Source: Legionellales bacterium (GTDB lineage Bacteria > Pseudomonadota > Gammaproteobacteria > Berkiellales > Berkiellaceae). From it: a stretch of 51,570 nt of DNA. The DNA is taken from NCBI GenBank assembly GCA_947475765.1, contig CANJMM010000012.1, positions 1 to 51,570 of the forward strand, written 5' to 3'. A program made the position numbers and the translations under genes. This document shows, one piece after another, positions 31,603 to 42,510 of this stretch. The notes beneath the pieces are model-generated. The model worked only from the letters and a program-made list of their open reading frames with translations, was not told where the DNA came from and made no database searches. How positions within the stretch are numbered: the first letter of the stretch is position 1; every line of letters starts with the position of its first letter.

Positions 31603-32088
31603 TTATTCATAGCGAATTTCAGCAATTTCATACTCTATAATACCACCGGGCGCCTGAACTTCTACTTCCACCCCTTCTTCTTTACCAATTAGGGCTCTGG
31701 CAAGAGGAGAATTCACTGAGATTAAGCCCTGTTTTAAATCGGCTTCGTCTACGCCAACAATTTGATAAGTTACTTGCTTTTGTGTGCTTAAGTTAACTAA
31801 CAAGATAGTGGAGCCAAAGATCACTTTTTTAATGCCGCTTGATGGAACAAATTTGGTGACATCAATAATTTCACATAAGCCTAATTTAGACTCGACTTCA
31901 GCAATTCTCCCTTCCATAAAACTTTGTTGTTCTTTGGCAGCGTGATATTCCGCATTTTCTTTTAGATCACCATGTGCACGTGCTTCTGAAATAGCCAAAA
32001 TTACTCTTGGCCTATCTACTGACTTAAGTCTATGTAGCTCTGCTCTTAATTTTTCTGCACCCTTTATCGTCATTGGTACTTTTTTCAT
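31603..32088 (-). CDS. greA: Transcription elongation factor GreA
   Basis: GreA stimulates RNA cleavage by backtracked RNA polymerase. I start it at the ATG at 32088 ([18 protein letters not shown], 161 residues). This shares its A with the carB stop codon (TAATG) and is therefore probably coupled. An in-frame TTG at 32097 is less likely. The N-terminal coiled coil contains the acidic tip [20 protein letters not shown]. The C-terminal FKBP-like domain ends with [18 protein letters not shown]. Confidence 0.97.
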   Translation of the reverse strand: MKKVPMTIKGAEKLRAELHRLKSVDRPRVILAISEARAHGDLKENAEYHAAKEQQSFMEGRIAEVESKLGLCEIIDVTKFVPSSGIKKVIFGSTILLVNLSTQKQVTYQIVGVDEADLKQGLISVNSPLARALIGKEEGVEVEVQAPGGIIEYEIAEIRYE

Positions 32089-35000
32089 TATTGACAAACA
32101 ACCTTTTTATGTAATTCTTGCAAACTTGTTACCACAAATTCATTCATTTCTGACAAGGCAAAAACCGTTGCTTTTGCACCAGCCAAGGTTGTGACATAGT
32201 TTATTTTACGCTCTACTGCACTTCGCCGTATAGAATAAGAGTCTGCTATCGCCTGCTTACCTTCTGTTGTATTTATGATAAAGGCTATTTTATCACTTTT
32301 AATCAGATCTACGATATGAGGCCGACCTTCGGTCACTTTTTGAACAATGGCGCAAGAAATACCTGCACCTAACAAGACTCGGCTCGTGCCTTTTGTTGCC
32401 ACTAAGCCATAACCTAACTCATGAAGCTTTCTAGCTATTGCAATAACCCCAGCTTTATCACTGTCTTTTACGCTAATAAACACTTGTCCCGATTCAGGAA
32501 TACGATTTTGAGTGGCCAAATCACTTTTGGAAAATGCCTCTGCAAAACCTGTACCAACCCCCATGACCTCTCCTGTTGAACGCATTTCAGGCCCTGGCAA
32601 AGGATCAGATCCAGGAAATTTAGCATAGGGGAAAACGCTTTTTTTGACCGAATAAAAGCTCGGCACTCGCTCTTGTTGCATGCCCTGTTCTTTGAGGCTT
32701 ATCCCCACCATACAAAGTGCCGCAATTTTAGGCAAACAAATACCCAATGTTTTAGAAACAAAGGGTGCCGTTCTGGCTGCACGAGGATTCACTTCTAATA
32801 AATAAATTTGATTGTCTTGGTATACAAATTGTGCGTTCATTAGGCCTTTTACGCCTAATCTTAGGGCTAATTGGGCCATTTGTTTTTTAATTTCACTCTG
32901 TACCGATAGCGGTAAACTAAACGGCGGTAAAGAGCAGGTTGAGTCGCCTGAATGCACGCCCGCTTCTTCTATATGCTCCATGACCGCGCCAATTAACACA
33001 GACTCGCCATCACAAATAGCATCGACATCGACTTCTATTGCTTGATTTAAATATCTATCTAGTAATAAAGGTGCTTGAGCAAATTCTTCCCCTAACATAT
33101 TCATGGCATAATGCACATAATGGCTTAATTCTTGATCGCTGTGCACAATTTCCATTGCACGTCCTCCTAAAACATAAGAAGGCCGAACAATAATAGGGTA
33201 CCCTATTCTTTTCGCCGCTTCTAACGCTTCTTGTGTACTGCGTACAATTTCATTCCGCGGTTGAAGCAGGTCTAACTCCGCCACTAGCGCTTTAAACTGC
33301 TCCCTATCTTCTGCCATATCAATGGATTGCACAGAAGTCCCTAAAATAGGGATACCTAGCGCATCCAGTTTTTTAGATAATTTAAGAGGAGTTTGTCCCC
33401 CAAATTGCACTACGACCCCTTCTGCACCTTCAACATGTTGAATTTCTAAAATATCTTCTAAGGTTAAAGGTTCAAAATATAATCTATCTGAAATATCATA
33501 ATCTGTTGAAACGGTCTCAGGATTACAGTTAACCATAATCGTTTCATATCCTGCTTCTCTAAAAGCAAGCGCTGCATGAACACAACAATAATCAAACTCA
33601 ATGCCTTGTCCAATACGATTGGGCCCGCCCCCTAATACCATGATTTTTTTGCGTTTTGTTGGACGTGATTCACATATTTGTTCATAAGTAGAATATAAAT
33701 AACTGGTTGAAGTAGGAAATTCCCCACTACAACTGTCTACGCGCTTATACACTGGCCTAATGTTCCACGCATGACGTTTAACACGAACAGCCGATTCTGT
33801 TGTTTTTAACAAATAGGCCAAGCGATTATCACTAAAACCTTTTTGCTTTAACTTTCTCAATTCAACTAAAGCAATATCCCCTAAATTTTTGAGAGTTAAG
33901 TTTAATTCTATTTTTACTAACTCTTGAATTTGGGCTAAAAACCATCGGTCAATTTTGGTATTCGCATACACGTCTTCTAGCGTAAGATGCAGCCTAAAGG
34001 CATCGGCAACATACCAAATTCTATCGCCACTGGCAAATTGAAGGTGGTGCAATACTGTTTTTTTAAGTTCTTCAACAGGCAAACTAAAATCGAGCTTTGA
34101 CTCTAAGCCATAAACCCCAATTTCAAGACTTCTTAAGGCTTTTTGAAAAGACTCTTGGAAAGTTCGGCCCATGGCCATCACTTCACCCACCGATTTCATT
34201 TGCGTGGTGAGGGTTATGTTGGCCCCAGGAAATTTTTCAAAATTAAAGCGTGGCATTTTTGTGACAACATAATCAATCGTCGGTTCAAAAGAGGCAGGAA
34301 TGGTTCCCCCTGTGATTTCATTGGCTAATTCATCTAGGGTATATCCTACGGCTAATTTAGCTGCAATTTTTGCAATCGGGAATCCTGTTGCTTTTGAAGC
34401 CAAAGCCGAAGAACGAGATACCCTAGGGTTCATTTCAATGACCATGACATCGCCATTTTCAGGATTGACGGCAAACTGAACGTTTGAGCCTCCTGTTTCT
34501 ACGCCAATTTCACGCAAACAGGCAATAGAAGCACGGCGCATATATTGATATTCTTTATCGGTCAGCGTTTGAGCTGGGGCTACGGTAATAGAATCGCCCG
34601 TGTGAATCCCCATAGGATCAAGATTTTCAATTGAGCAAACAATAATGCAATTATCGTTTTTATCTCGGACCACTTCCATTTCATATTCTTTCCAGCCTAG
34701 AACAGACTGCTCAATTAATAATTCATGGGTAGGAGAAGCATCAAAACCTATTTTACATAATTCGATAAACTCTTCATGATTATAGGCAATCCCTCCACCT
34801 GTTCCACCTAAAGTATAAGAAGGTCGGATAATGGTGGGGAAACAAACTTTTTCTTGAAAAATAATGGCTTCTTCCATATTTTTTGCTAAAAACGAAGCCG
34901 GCATCGCCAAGCCAATTTTTTTCATGGCTTGACTGAATTTTTCTCTGTCTTCCGCTTTATCAATAGCTTCTTTATTTGCACCAATCATTTCAACTTGAAA

Positions 35001-35330
35001 TTTTTCTAGCACGCCATAATAGGCAAGATCTAAAGCACAATTTAAAGCGGTTTGCCCGCCCATCGTAGGCAACAAGGCATCGGGTCGTTCTTTTTCAATA
35101 ATTTTAGCGACCACTTCCCATCTAATCGGTTCAATATAAGTACTGTCTGCTAAATCTGGATCGGTCATAATTGTAGCAGGATTCGAATTAACTAAAATAA
35201 TTCGATAGCCTTCTTCTTTTAGGGCTTTAACCGCTTGGGCGCCTGAATAATCAAATTCTCCGCCTTGACCTATCACAATGGGGCCAGCCCCAATGATTAA
35301 AATACTCTGGATATCGGTACGTTTTGGCAT
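32088..35330 (-). CDS. carB: Carbamoyl-phosphate synthase large subunit
   Basis: CarB makes carbamoyl phosphate from bicarbonate, ammonia and two ATP for pyrimidine and arginine synthesis. The 1080-residue protein has the duplicated ATP-grasp organisation. The first half shows [13 protein letters not shown] and [12 protein letters not shown]. The second half shows [17 protein letters not shown] and [14 protein letters not shown]. The C-terminal MGS-like allosteric domain follows (about 940-1075). It is 10 bases after carA. Confidence 0.98.
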   Translation of the reverse strand: MPKRTDIQSILIIGAGPIVIGQGGEFDYSGAQAVKALKEEGYRIILVNSNPATIMTDPDLADSTYIEPIRWEVVAKIIEKERPDALLPTMGGQTALNCALDLAYYGVLEKFQVEMIGANKEAIDKAEDREKFSQAMKKIGLAMPASFLAKNMEEAIIFQEKVCFPTIIRPSYTLGGTGGGIAYNHEEFIELCKIGFDASPTHELLIEQSVLGWKEYEMEVVRDKNDNCIIVCSIENLDPMGIHTGDSITVAPAQTLTDKEYQYMRRASIACLREIGVETGGSNVQFAVNPENGDVMVIEMNPRVSRSSALASKATGFPIAKIAAKLAVGYTLDELANEITGGTIPASFEPTIDYVVTKMPRFNFEKFPGANITLTTQMKSVGEVMAMGRTFQESFQKALRSLEIGVYGLESKLDFSLPVEELKKTVLHHLQFASGDRIWYVADAFRLHLTLEDVYANTKIDRWFLAQIQELVKIELNLTLKNLGDIALVELRKLKQKGFSDNRLAYLLKTTESAVRVKRHAWNIRPVYKRVDSCSGEFPTSTSYLYSTYEQICESRPTKRKKIMVLGGGPNRIGQGIEFDYCCVHAALAFREAGYETIMVNCNPETVSTDYDISDRLYFEPLTLEDILEIQHVEGAEGVVVQFGGQTPLKLSKKLDALGIPILGTSVQSIDMAEDREQFKALVAELDLLQPRNEIVRSTQEALEAAKRIGYPIIVRPSYVLGGRAMEIVHSDQELSHYVHYAMNMLGEEFAQAPLLLDRYLNQAIEVDVDAICDGESVLIGAVMEHIEEAGVHSGDSTCSLPPFSLPLSVQSEIKKQMAQLALRLGVKGLMNAQFVYQDNQIYLLEVNPRAARTAPFVSKTLGICLPKIAALCMVGISLKEQGMQQERVPSFYSVKKSVFPYAKFPGSDPLPGPEMRSTGEVMGVGTGFAEAFSKSDLATQNRIPESGQVFISVKDSDKAGVIAIARKLHELGYGLVATKGTSRVLLGAGISCAIVQKVTEGRPHIVDLIKSDKIAFIINTTEGKQAIADSYSIRRSAVERKINYVTTLAGAKATVFALSEMNEFVVTSLQELHKKVVCQ

Positions 35331-35340
35331 AATATTGACT

Positions 35341-36501
35341 TTAAACCATTATTTTCGTTAATTTATAATGTTGATAAGATTGCACTAAGCTAAAAAATTC
35401 TTCAAATAGCACACCCATTTCTTGTGGCCCAGGCGCAGCTTCAGGGTGCCCTTGAAAACCAAAAACAGGCAAAGTTTGATGTTTAATGCCCTGTAAACTG
35501 CCATCGAATAACGAGTGGTGTGTGGCAATAAGCTGTTTAGGCAAACTGCTTTCTTCTATTGCAAACCCATGATTTTGACTGGTAATAAAGACTTTTTTAG
35601 AATGCCTGCACATCACGGGATGATTGGCGCCATGATGACCCAGCTTCATTTTGAGGGTCTGCGCGCCTAAACTCAAGCCTAAAATTTGATACCCTAAACA
35701 AATGCCAAAAATGGGGATTTTTTGGGCTAATAATTTTTTCGTATTATTCAAGGCATAATGACACGCTTTGGGATCGCCTGGGCCATTTGATAACAACACC
35801 CCATCGGGCATTTGTTCAATCACTTTTTCTGCAGGATAATCTGCAGGCACAACGGTCACGGTGCAATTTCTTTGTGCTAATAAGCGTAAAATATTTTGCT
35901 TCACCCCAAAATCATAAACCACAATTTCTGTAGGATTAGCCATTTTATCCTTTGCGGTAGCATAAATATAAGGCTTAGGGGTGGTAACTTGAATAGCCAA
36001 ATCAAGATTATCTAAACCAGCAGTGGTTTGAGCTAAATTTAAGGCTTTTTGAATATGCGCTTCTGTCAGAATAGGCGCAATCAGCAGGCAGCCCATTTGA
36101 GCGCCTTTATCTCGAATAAGCGATGTTAAGGCTCGAGTATCAACGCCTGTAATGCCAGGGGTCTGGTTGATTTGCAAAAAAAAATCTAAGGTTTCTTTAC
36201 ATTGCCAATTACTTTCAACCAAGCTTAATTCTCGAATAATTAAGGCTTTTGCATGAATTTTTTGAGCCGCATTTTCATTATCGCTAAAATTAATTCCGGT
36301 GTTACCAATATGAGGATAAGTAAGGCACACCATTTGCTCGGCATAAGATGGATCGGTTAGAATTTCTTGATAACCCGTCATGGCTGTATTAAAAACAACT
36401 TCAGCTGTTTGAAAAAGAGGGGCATCTGGATGAGCGTAACCAAAAGAGGTACCGTGGAACAGCGTACCATCGGCTAACACAAGAACGGCTGGATGATTCA
36501 T
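35341..36501 (-). CDS. carA: Carbamoyl-phosphate synthase small subunit
   Basis: CarA is the glutaminase that feeds ammonia to CarB. I use the ATG at 36501 ([17 protein letters not shown], 386 residues) because a GGAGG site stands just before it; the frame extends to 36525. The N-terminal CPSase domain contains [19 protein letters not shown]. The class I glutaminase domain has the Cys nucleophile in [15 protein letters not shown], and the His/Glu pair is in [13 protein letters not shown]. Confidence 0.98.
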   Translation of the reverse strand: MNHPAVLVLADGTLFHGTSFGYAHPDAPLFQTAEVVFNTAMTGYQEILTDPSYAEQMVCLTYPHIGNTGINFSDNENAAQKIHAKALIIRELSLVESNWQCKETLDFFLQINQTPGITGVDTRALTSLIRDKGAQMGCLLIAPILTEAHIQKALNLAQTTAGLDNLDLAIQVTTPKPYIYATAKDKMANPTEIVVYDFGVKQNILRLLAQRNCTVTVVPADYPAEKVIEQMPDGVLLSNGPGDPKACHYALNNTKKLLAQKIPIFGICLGYQILGLSLGAQTLKMKLGHHGANHPVMCRHSKKVFITSQNHGFAIEESSLPKQLIATHHSLFDGSLQGIKHQTLPVFGFQGHPEAAPGPQEMGVLFEEFFSLVQSYQHYKLTKIMV

Positions 36502-36548
36502 GTAATCCTCCAATTTTAAACACAAATTGGCTGAATTATACCGTAATT

Positions 36549-37337
36549 TTATTTAGCATTCAAGAATAAAACATCTTCCATTGTATAAAAACCGGGTTGA
36601 GTAACCTGATTAACCCATGTAGCAGCCCTTAAAGCGCCTAAAGCAAAAATAGACCTATCTAGTGCCTTATGGGTAAGTTGAATTTGCTCCCCATTTAAAT
36701 TAAACAACAGTGTATGCTCTCCTATTGTTTCGCCTACTCGAGTTGACCTAATCGTAGGGAACTGCCCTGTTATTTGTTCTATGCTATTGGCCAACTGTTT
36801 AGCTGCACCCGATGGCGCATCTTTTTTGTGCACATGATGTGTTTCTAAAATTTGAATATCCGTCAACTCAGGTATTTTTTTTGCTGCATATTTGGCTAAG
36901 GCATGTGTTAAATTCATGCCTATGCTGGCATTTGGTACAAAGACAATAGACAAAAAATTGGCCGCCTGTCTAATGGCTTCTTGCTGCTCAGAACTAAAGC
37001 CTGTTGCACACAATACGAGTTTTTTAGAGACAAGCTTGGTCTGTTGTATCAATTTTACCGTTTGCAGACTAGATTCTGGCAAAGAGCAATCTATTATTAT
37101 ATCTATAATATCGCCGCTAGATGCTAATAACTGACTCAAATCATTAGTGAAACGCAATTTTGTCTGTAAATCACTCAAAGAAGCGACCGATTGATTTTGA
37201 TGGGCCGATTGCTTTGACACAATTGCGCCCACCAAATTAAATTTTCCTAAAAATTCAGAGTGCAATAAGGCATTAAGCACACACAAGCCTAATCGGCCTG
37301 CTGCTCCTATCACACAAAGATTGATTTTATGATGCAT
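36549..37337 (-). CDS. dapB: 4-hydroxy-tetrahydrodipicolinate reductase
   Basis: DapB performs the second committed step of lysine/diaminopimelate synthesis, needed for peptidoglycan. The 262-residue protein has the nucleotide loop VIGAAGRLG near the N-terminus and CATGFSSEQ. The family signature is ILETHHVHKKDAPSGAAKQLA, and it also has HKALDRSIFALGALRAATWV. It sits between dnaJ and carA, the conserved dnaJ-dapB-carAB order. Confidence 0.96.
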   Translation of the reverse strand: MHHKINLCVIGAAGRLGLCVLNALLHSEFLGKFNLVGAIVSKQSAHQNQSVASLSDLQTKLRFTNDLSQLLASSGDIIDIIIDCSLPESSLQTVKLIQQTKLVSKKLVLCATGFSSEQQEAIRQAANFLSIVFVPNASIGMNLTHALAKYAAKKIPELTDIQILETHHVHKKDAPSGAAKQLANSIEQITGQFPTIRSTRVGETIGEHTLLFNLNGEQIQLTHKALDRSIFALGALRAATWVNQVTQPGFYTMEDVLFLNAK

Positions 37338-37348
37338 TTTATTTTTTA

Positions 37349-38497
37349 TTAAGATTTCAAGGCCTCAATAAAATTTTTGACTTTTTCACCCCAGCCAAAT
37401 GCTTTAGGGGTACTTTTTTTATTGGCATTATCTACAAAGCTATCCTGAAACTGCTGCAATAAGGCTTTTTGTTCACGGGTTAAATTCACTGGCGTTTCAA
37501 TGGTCACACGACACAACAAATCACCTGTTGCGCCGCCTCTGACAGGCTTAATGCCCTTGCCAGATAGCTTAAACAATCGATTTGTCTGTGTTTCCACAGG
37601 GATTTTTAATTTTACTTGGCCTTGTAAAGTAGGCACTTCTATTTCGCCGCCTAATACTGCAGTTGCAATACTAATAGGCACTTCACAATATAAATTATTT
37701 TCTTGACGTTCAAAAATAGCATGCGGTTTTAAATGCACTTCTACAAATAAATCCCCTGGTGTGCCACCCAAAGGAGCTGCCTCTCCTTCGCCCGTTAATC
37801 GAACTCTATCGCCTTCATCTACGCCAGCAGGGATTTTAACATTGAGCTTTTTCTGATCCCGTATACGACCTTGTCCCTGACAACTGCGACACGGATCAGA
37901 AATCATTTGTCCACTGCCACGGCAAGTAGGGCAACTTTGTGAAACCGCAAAAAACCCTTGTTGTACTCGAACTTGGCCCTGCCCCTGACAAGATGAGCAT
38001 GTTTTTGGTTTAGAACCTGGATTCGCGCCTTTTCCTGAGCACGGCTTACAACCAATATAGGTCGGGATGGTCACAGTTACTTCTTTGCCAAAAACAGCGT
38101 CTTCTAAGCTCATCTGTAAGCCATAACGCAGATCCGCTCCTCTGGCTTGACGCGCACCACCACGACCCGCACCAGGGCCACCCGCACCAAAAATATCTGA
38201 AAAAATATTTTCAAACATGTCACCAAAGCCTGATTGACCCTGACTGCCCCCACCAAAACCATGGGAGGGATCCACGCCAGCATGACCATATTGATCATAA
38301 GCCCTTCGTTTAGCCTGATCAGACAACACTTCATAAGCCATCGTGGCTTTTTTAAATTTTTCTTCCGTGGCTTTGTCTCCGCCCTGATTCCTATCTGGGT
38401 GATATTTCATGGCCAAACGACGATAGGCTTTTTTTATTTCAGGATCTGTCGCGGTGCGCGATACCCCTAATACTTCATAAAAATCTTGTTCAGCCAT
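37349..38497 (-). CDS. dnaJ: Chaperone protein DnaJ
   Basis: DnaJ is the Hsp40 cochaperone that delivers substrates to DnaK and stimulates its ATPase. The 382-residue protein has the J-domain with YHPDRNQGG (HPD motif) and a Gly/Phe-rich linker (about 75-115). Four zinc motifs follow ([32 protein letters not shown]), then the substrate-binding C-terminal domains. It follows dnaK by 48 bases without a visible separate heat-shock promoter. Confidence 0.98.
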   Translation of the reverse strand: MAEQDFYEVLGVSRTATDPEIKKAYRRLAMKYHPDRNQGGDKATEEKFKKATMAYEVLSDQAKRRAYDQYGHAGVDPSHGFGGGSQGQSGFGDMFENIFSDIFGAGGPGAGRGGARQARGADLRYGLQMSLEDAVFGKEVTVTIPTYIGCKPCSGKGANPGSKPKTCSSCQGQGQVRVQQGFFAVSQSCPTCRGSGQMISDPCRSCQGQGRIRDQKKLNVKIPAGVDEGDRVRLTGEGEAAPLGGTPGDLFVEVHLKPHAIFERQENNLYCEVPISIATAVLGGEIEVPTLQGQVKLKIPVETQTNRLFKLSGKGIKPVRGGATGDLLCRVTIETPVNLTREQKALLQQFQDSFVDNANKKSTPKAFGWGEKVKNFIEALKS

Positions 38498-38545
38498 AAT
38501 TTATCTACATGCCTTAAATTTATTTATTGTTATTTTATGATTATC

Positions 38546-40483
38546 TTATTTTTTCGAATCTTTAACTTCCTCAAATTCTGCATCGAGTACGTCTTCTTTT
38601 TTAGTCGTCTCTGCCTGCTCTGCGCTGCTATCTGAAGCAGCACTTGGCTGTGCTTCTCCTTGGGCATATAAACGTTCGGCCATTTTAGAAGAAGCTTCGG
38701 TTAACGCTTCTGTTTTCGATTTAATCATATCGATATCTGAGCCTTTCATCACTTCTTTTAAGTCGGCTAAGGCTTTTTCAATGCTTTCTTTCTCGCCAGC
38801 TTCAATTTTATCCCCTAGCTCTTTTAAAGAACGCTCTGTGGTATGGGACATGCTGTCGGCTTGATTGCGTGCCTGTACTAACTCCTGAAACTGCTTATCT
38901 TCTTCTACATGCATCTTTGCATCGTTAACCATTTTTTCAATTTCAGCTTCAGATAAACCACTTGAAGCTTTCACTACAATAGATTGCACTTTTCCACTGG
39001 CTTTGTCTTTAGCAGATACATTCAGAATACCATTGGCATCAATATCAAAAGTCACTTCGATTTGAGGCGTACCACGCGATGCCAAAGGAATATTGGTGAG
39101 ATCAAATTGACCTAATAGTTTATTTGCAGAAGCCATTTCACGCTCTCCTTGGAAAACGCGAACGGTCACAGCAGCCTGATTATCTTCTGCTGTTGAAAAT
39201 ACTTGGCTTTTCTTAGTAGGGATAGTTGTATTTTTTTCAATTAATTTAGTCATCACACCGCCCATGGTTTCAATTCCCAAAGACAACGGCGTCACGTCTA
39301 ATAATAAAATATCTTTCACATCTCCAGATAACACGGCGCCTTGTAAAGCTGCACCAATTGCCACTGCTTCATCTGGGTTCACATCTTTACGAGGTGCTCT
39401 ACCAAAAAAATCTTTGACCACTTCTTGTACTTTAGGCATACGAGATTGGCCACCCACTAAAATCACATGCTGGATATCACTGACTGATTTTCCTGAGTCT
39501 TTTAGGGCCATTTTACAAGGATCTAACGTCCCTATCACTAAATCTTCTACTAAAGATTCAAATTTAGCGCGTGTAATACGCATGGTTAAATGCTTAGGAC
39601 CTGAAGCATCTGCTGTAATATAAGGCAAGTTAACTTCTGTTTGCTCTGTACTAGATAACTCGATTTTTGCTTTTTCAGAAGCTTCTTTTAAACGCTGTAA
39701 AGCCAAAGGATCGTTATGTAAATCTACCCCGGATTCTTTTTTAAACTCGGTAATTAAATAATCCATGAGGCGCAAGTCAAAATCTTCGCCGCCTAAGAAC
39801 GTATCTCCATTGGTGGCTAATACTTCAAATTGATGCTCTCCATCCACATCGGCAATTTCAATAATAGAAACGTCAAAAGTTCCACCGCCTAAATCATATA
39901 CGGCAATAATAGAATCGCCTGATTGCTTATCCATACCAAAAGCCAATGCAGCTGCAGTTGGTTCATTAATAATACGCTTAACTTCTAAGCCAGCAATACG
40001 ACCTGCGTCTTTAGTGGCCTGACGTTGTGAATCATTAAAATAAGCTGGTACGGTAATTACGGCCTCTGTCACAGCATGACCCAAATAATCTTCTGCTGTT
40101 TTTTTCATTTTGGTTAAGACTTGAGCAGAAATTTGTTGAGGAGGTAATTTCTCTCCTGAGGTTGTTTCTACCCATGCATCGTTATTATCGGCACGAATAA
40201 TTTTATAAGGCACTTTATCTTTGTCTTTGGTAACTTCTTTGTCTTCGAAACGACGACCAATTAAGCGCTTAACCGCACTAAATGTATCTTTAGGATTCGT
40301 GACAGCTTGACGCTTTGCAGACTGACCTACAATTCGTTCTCCACTTTTTGTAATCGCGACGATAGAAGGCGTGGTTCTATCCCCTTCACTATTTTCAATC
40401 ACTTTCACTGTGCCGCGTTCCATTACGGCCACGCAAGAGTTTGTGGTTCCTAAGTCAATACCAATAATTGTGTTTTTAGACAT
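38546..40483 (-). CDS. dnaK: Chaperone protein DnaK (Hsp70)
   Basis: DnaK is the ATP-driven Hsp70 chaperone. The 645-residue protein starts [16 protein letters not shown]. It has [22 protein letters not shown], the phosphate motif [13 protein letters not shown], the linker [19 protein letters not shown] and the C-terminal [11 protein letters not shown] sigma-32-like promoter lies 87-114 bases upstream. The leader between promoter and ATG is made largely of AT-rich hexamer repeats. Confidence 0.98.
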   Translation of the reverse strand: MSKNTIIGIDLGTTNSCVAVMERGTVKVIENSEGDRTTPSIVAITKSGERIVGQSAKRQAVTNPKDTFSAVKRLIGRRFEDKEVTKDKDKVPYKIIRADNNDAWVETTSGEKLPPQQISAQVLTKMKKTAEDYLGHAVTEAVITVPAYFNDSQRQATKDAGRIAGLEVKRIINEPTAAALAFGMDKQSGDSIIAVYDLGGGTFDVSIIEIADVDGEHQFEVLATNGDTFLGGEDFDLRLMDYLITEFKKESGVDLHNDPLALQRLKEASEKAKIELSSTEQTEVNLPYITADASGPKHLTMRITRAKFESLVEDLVIGTLDPCKMALKDSGKSVSDIQHVILVGGQSRMPKVQEVVKDFFGRAPRKDVNPDEAVAIGAALQGAVLSGDVKDILLLDVTPLSLGIETMGGVMTKLIEKNTTIPTKKSQVFSTAEDNQAAVTVRVFQGEREMASANKLLGQFDLTNIPLASRGTPQIEVTFDIDANGILNVSAKDKASGKVQSIVVKASSGLSEAEIEKMVNDAKMHVEEDKQFQELVQARNQADSMSHTTERSLKELGDKIEAGEKESIEKALADLKEVMKGSDIDMIKSKTEALTEASSKMAERLYAQGEAQPSAASDSSAEQAETTKKEDVLDAEFEEVKDSKK

Positions 40484-40495
40484 GAGATTCTCTCC

Positions 40496-40535
40496 AAAAT
40501 AAAAATAAAAATAAAAACAAAAATAAAAATAAATA
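40496..40535. repeat. AT-rich hexamer repeat in the dnaK leader
   Basis: The plus strand reads repeated AAAATA/AAAATA-like units with one AAAACA variant between 40496 and 40535. It lies in the 5' leader of dnaK, between the putative promoter and the ribosome site (GGAGAGAA). Confidence 0.75.
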
Positions 40536-40569
40536 AGAATGTAAACTAAATTATCTTTTCATGTTAAAA

Positions 40570-40597
40570 ATTTGGGGTTAGTTTAGCGAATTTCAAG
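40570..40597 (-). promoter_or_regulatory. Putative sigma-32 (heat-shock) promoter for dnaK
   Basis: On the minus strand, CTTGAAA (40597-40591) is followed after 13 nt by CCCCAAAT (40577-40570). The known sigma-32 consensus is CTTGAAA, 11-16 nt, CCCCATNT. Only the sixth position of the -10 half differs. The direction and distance fit dnaK. Confidence 0.8.
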
Positions 40598-40617
40598 CGC
40601 TTTAGGTAAATTTTATT

Positions 40618-41232
40618 TTACGCCCCTTCTGTTGTACCTGCACGGGACACCACCACTCTGGCAGGTCTTAATAATCTTCCTTTAAGTAAATAGCCTTTAG
40701 CATAAACAGCCAAGATAGTATCTGGCTTAACTTCGAGGCTTTCTTGCGCACTGAGGGCTTCATGAAATTGAGGGTCGAAAACTTCGCCTAAAGGATTAAT
40801 CTGGACAATACCAAATTTAGCTAAGCTATCTAATAAACCCTTTTGGGTTAATTTAATCCCCTCAATAAAACCGGCTAAATTTTTATCTTGTTCCAATCCA
40901 ATTAAAGGCGTTTCTAAGGCACGTTCAAAATTATCAACGACGTTTAATAATTCTCCAGCTAAGCCTTCTATGGCAAATTTTCTGGCATTCTCTACTTCCT
41001 GGCTAGAACGACGCTGAATATTTTGGCATTCTGCTTCTTTTCTCAATAATAACTCCCAATTCGCTTGGGCTTTTTGATTTGCTGTTTCTAATTTTTGGCA
41101 TAATTCAGGTAGCTTTTCTTTCCAATTATGCTCATCTATTTCATTTATTTTATTTATTTTATTCAGCTCAGATTCACTCATTGAGTCTATTAGCTGATTT
41201 TCTTGGTTTTCTTGGTTTTCTTGATCTGACAT
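40618..41232 (-). CDS. grpE: Nucleotide exchange factor GrpE
   Basis: GrpE releases ADP from DnaK. The 204-residue protein has a long N-terminal coiled-coil region. Family stretches are RKEAECQNIQRRSSQEVENARKFA, LLNVVDNFERAL, GIKLTQKGLLDSLAKFGI and the beta domain FDPQFHEALSAQ. The extreme N-terminus contains a triple QEN repeat (41194-41223) and KINKINEID. The hrcA remnant and a sigma-32-like promoter lie upstream. Confidence 0.97.
   Translation of the reverse strand: MSDQENQENQENQLIDSMSESELNKINKINEIDEHNWKEKLPELCQKLETANQKAQANWELLLRKEAECQNIQRRSSQEVENARKFAIEGLAGELLNVVDNFERALETPLIGLEQDKNLAGFIEGIKLTQKGLLDSLAKFGIVQINPLGEVFDPQFHEALSAQESLEVKPDTILAVYAKGYLLKGRLLRPARVVVSRAGTTEGA
41194..41223 (-). repeat. 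9-bp tandem repeat near the grpE start
   Basis: Three copies of a 9-bp unit encode Gln-Glu-Asn three times from codon 4 of grpE. Copy-number change would not alter the frame. Confidence 0.85.
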
Positions 41233-41280
41233 CTTTACTTTACTCCAGTATATATAACAAATTTATTATTCATGATAAAA

Positions 41281-41307
41281 ATTGGGGGTTAACTTTGTTG
41301 ATTCAAG
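41281..41307 (-). promoter_or_regulatory. Putative sigma-32 (heat-shock) promoter for grpE
   Basis: On the minus strand, CTTGAAT (41307-41301) is followed after 12 nt by CCCCCAAT (41288-41281). This is close to the sigma-32 consensus CTTGAAA...CCCCATNT. It lies between the hrcA remnant and grpE, about 50 bases before the grpE start. No inverted repeat of the CIRCE type (TTAGCACTC...GAGTGCTAA) is visible here. Confidence 0.7.
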
Positions 41308-41318
41308 GCCGTGCCTAA

Positions 41319-41462
41319 TCATTTTGCAGTCCTATCCACAAAAGGTATAACTTTATTGCAAGCCATACGACTAGGGCCAATCACCGCTAATACACCCAAG
41401 ACTTTTAGCTGCTTAAGCATGGCTTGTGCACGAGTTGAAATAGAATACAAAGATTGGCTCAT
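41319..41462 (-). pseudogene. hrcA: Remnant of heat-inducible repressor gene hrcA (internal deletion)
   Basis: HrcA is the repressor that binds CIRCE operators and controls grpE/dnaK/groE in many bacteria. Only a 47-codon frame is left here. Its last part, VLGVLAVIGPSRMACNKVIPFVDRTAK, matches the conserved HrcA C-terminus (GVIGPxRMxYxKVIPxVDxTAK). Its first part, SISTRAQAMLKQL, looks like the start of HrcA proteins (xxRAQxLLKxLVERYI). About 300 codons that should lie between are missing, including the winged helix and the dimerisation domain. The place is exactly where hrcA lies in related genomes, between nadK and grpE. The protein, if made, could not be a repressor. Confidence 0.75.
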
Positions 41463-41571
41463 GGCTGTAATTTATTCAGAGAAGTAAGTTAGTTCAATTA
41501 AATTAATATCTAAATTTAAGGCTTATTATAAACCAGCTAAGGCCCATTTAAACATATATAATAATATTAAT

Positions 41572-41607
41572 ATGAATAATAATATGAATAATAATATGAA
41601 TAATAAT
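41572..41607 (+). repeat. 12-bp tandem repeat multiplying the nadK start codon
   Basis: ATGAATAATAAT is repeated three times in tandem, directly before the ATG at 41608. Each copy offers a start codon in the nadK frame and encodes MNNN. Copy number would change the distance between any ribosome site and the core ATG, without changing the frame. Confidence 0.92.
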
Positions 41608-42510
41608 ATGGTTACATTTCAAAAAATTGGTTTAATGGCTAAACATACCCATCCTGAAATTCATTCTACCCTAGAAAATTTATACTCTTTATTAGCGCCA
41701 CTTATTTCTGAATGTTATATAGAAGAAAGCTTAGCACCCTATTTACCTACTCAAAAACTATCAAGCCAATTAACTAACTTTATAGTTATTCCCCTTGAAG
41801 AGATGCCTCAGCACATTGATTTATGTATTGTGATTGGCGGAGATGGCAGTTTTTTAAAAGCTGCCCGCTTAATGGCGAATCATGCTATTCCAATATTGGG
41901 CATTAATCGAGGTCGATTAGGTTTTTTAACCGACTTTTCACCTAAAGATCTTGACACTGAGCTTTTGCCCGTTCTAAAAGGCGCCTATAAACAAGAATCA
42001 CGCTTTTTATTACAAGCTGAACTCATCCGAAATCAACAAGTGATCTCAAGCAGTTTGGCCCTAAATGATGTGGTACTCTATTCTGGTGATATCGCGCGTC
42101 TATTAGAGTTTGAAGTTAGCATCGATGGCCATTTTATGAGCCGTCAACGATCGGATGGTCTAATTACGGCGACCCCAACTGGCTCAACAGCCTATGCCCT
42201 TTCAGGGGGTGGTCCTATTTTGCACCCTGAACTAGAAGCCATTGTTTTAGTCCCCATGCACCCCTTAACTTTAAGCTCCAGACCCATTGTTTTATCGTCT
42301 AATGCCCAAATTGAATTGCATTTAATACACAATGACCTGATTCATCCTAAGCTCAGTTTTGATGGTCAAGTTATATTTACGCTAGAACCCGATGACAAAA
42401 TTTTAATTAAAAAATACCCAACTGACATTACCTTAATTCACCCTAAAAACTATGACTATTATCATACTTTAAGAACCAAACTTGGTTGGAATTGGAGCAG
42501 CGCACGATAA
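41572..42510 (+). CDS. nadK: NAD kinase
   Basis: NadK phosphorylates NAD to NADP. Motifs seen are the catalytic GGDGSFLKAAR, GINRGRLGFLTD, the NAD-binding SDGLITATPTGSTAYALSGGGPI, and SFDGQ near the C-terminus. The start is uncertain. A 12-bp repeat (41572-41607) gives four in-frame ATGs, at 41572, 41584, 41596 and 41608. From the last, the protein begins MVTFQKIGLMAK, as typical homologues do. No strong ribosome site is seen. The gene is followed by recN with overlapping TAATG. Confidence 0.96.
   Translation: MNNNMNNNMNNNMVTFQKIGLMAKHTHPEIHSTLENLYSLLAPLISECYIEESLAPYLPTQKLSSQLTNFIVIPLEEMPQHIDLCIVIGGDGSFLKAARLMANHAIPILGINRGRLGFLTDFSPKDLDTELLPVLKGAYKQESRFLLQAELIRNQQVISSSLALNDVVLYSGDIARLLEFEVSIDGHFMSRQRSDGLITATPTGSTAYALSGGGPILHPELEAIVLVPMHPLTLSSRPIVLSSNAQIELHLIHNDLIHPKLSFDGQVIFTLEPDDKILIKKYPTDITLIHPKNYDYYHTLRTKLGWNWSSAR

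Noticed and set aside
38110-38334. 74-codon frame antiparallel or shifted within dnaJ
   Set aside because: It comes from the Gly/Phe-rich low-complexity region of dnaJ and has no independent support.
41233-41571. CIRCE operator search around hrcA remnant and grpE
   Set aside because: I looked for TTAGCACTC/GAGTGCTAA arms and found none; only sigma-32-like motifs are present.
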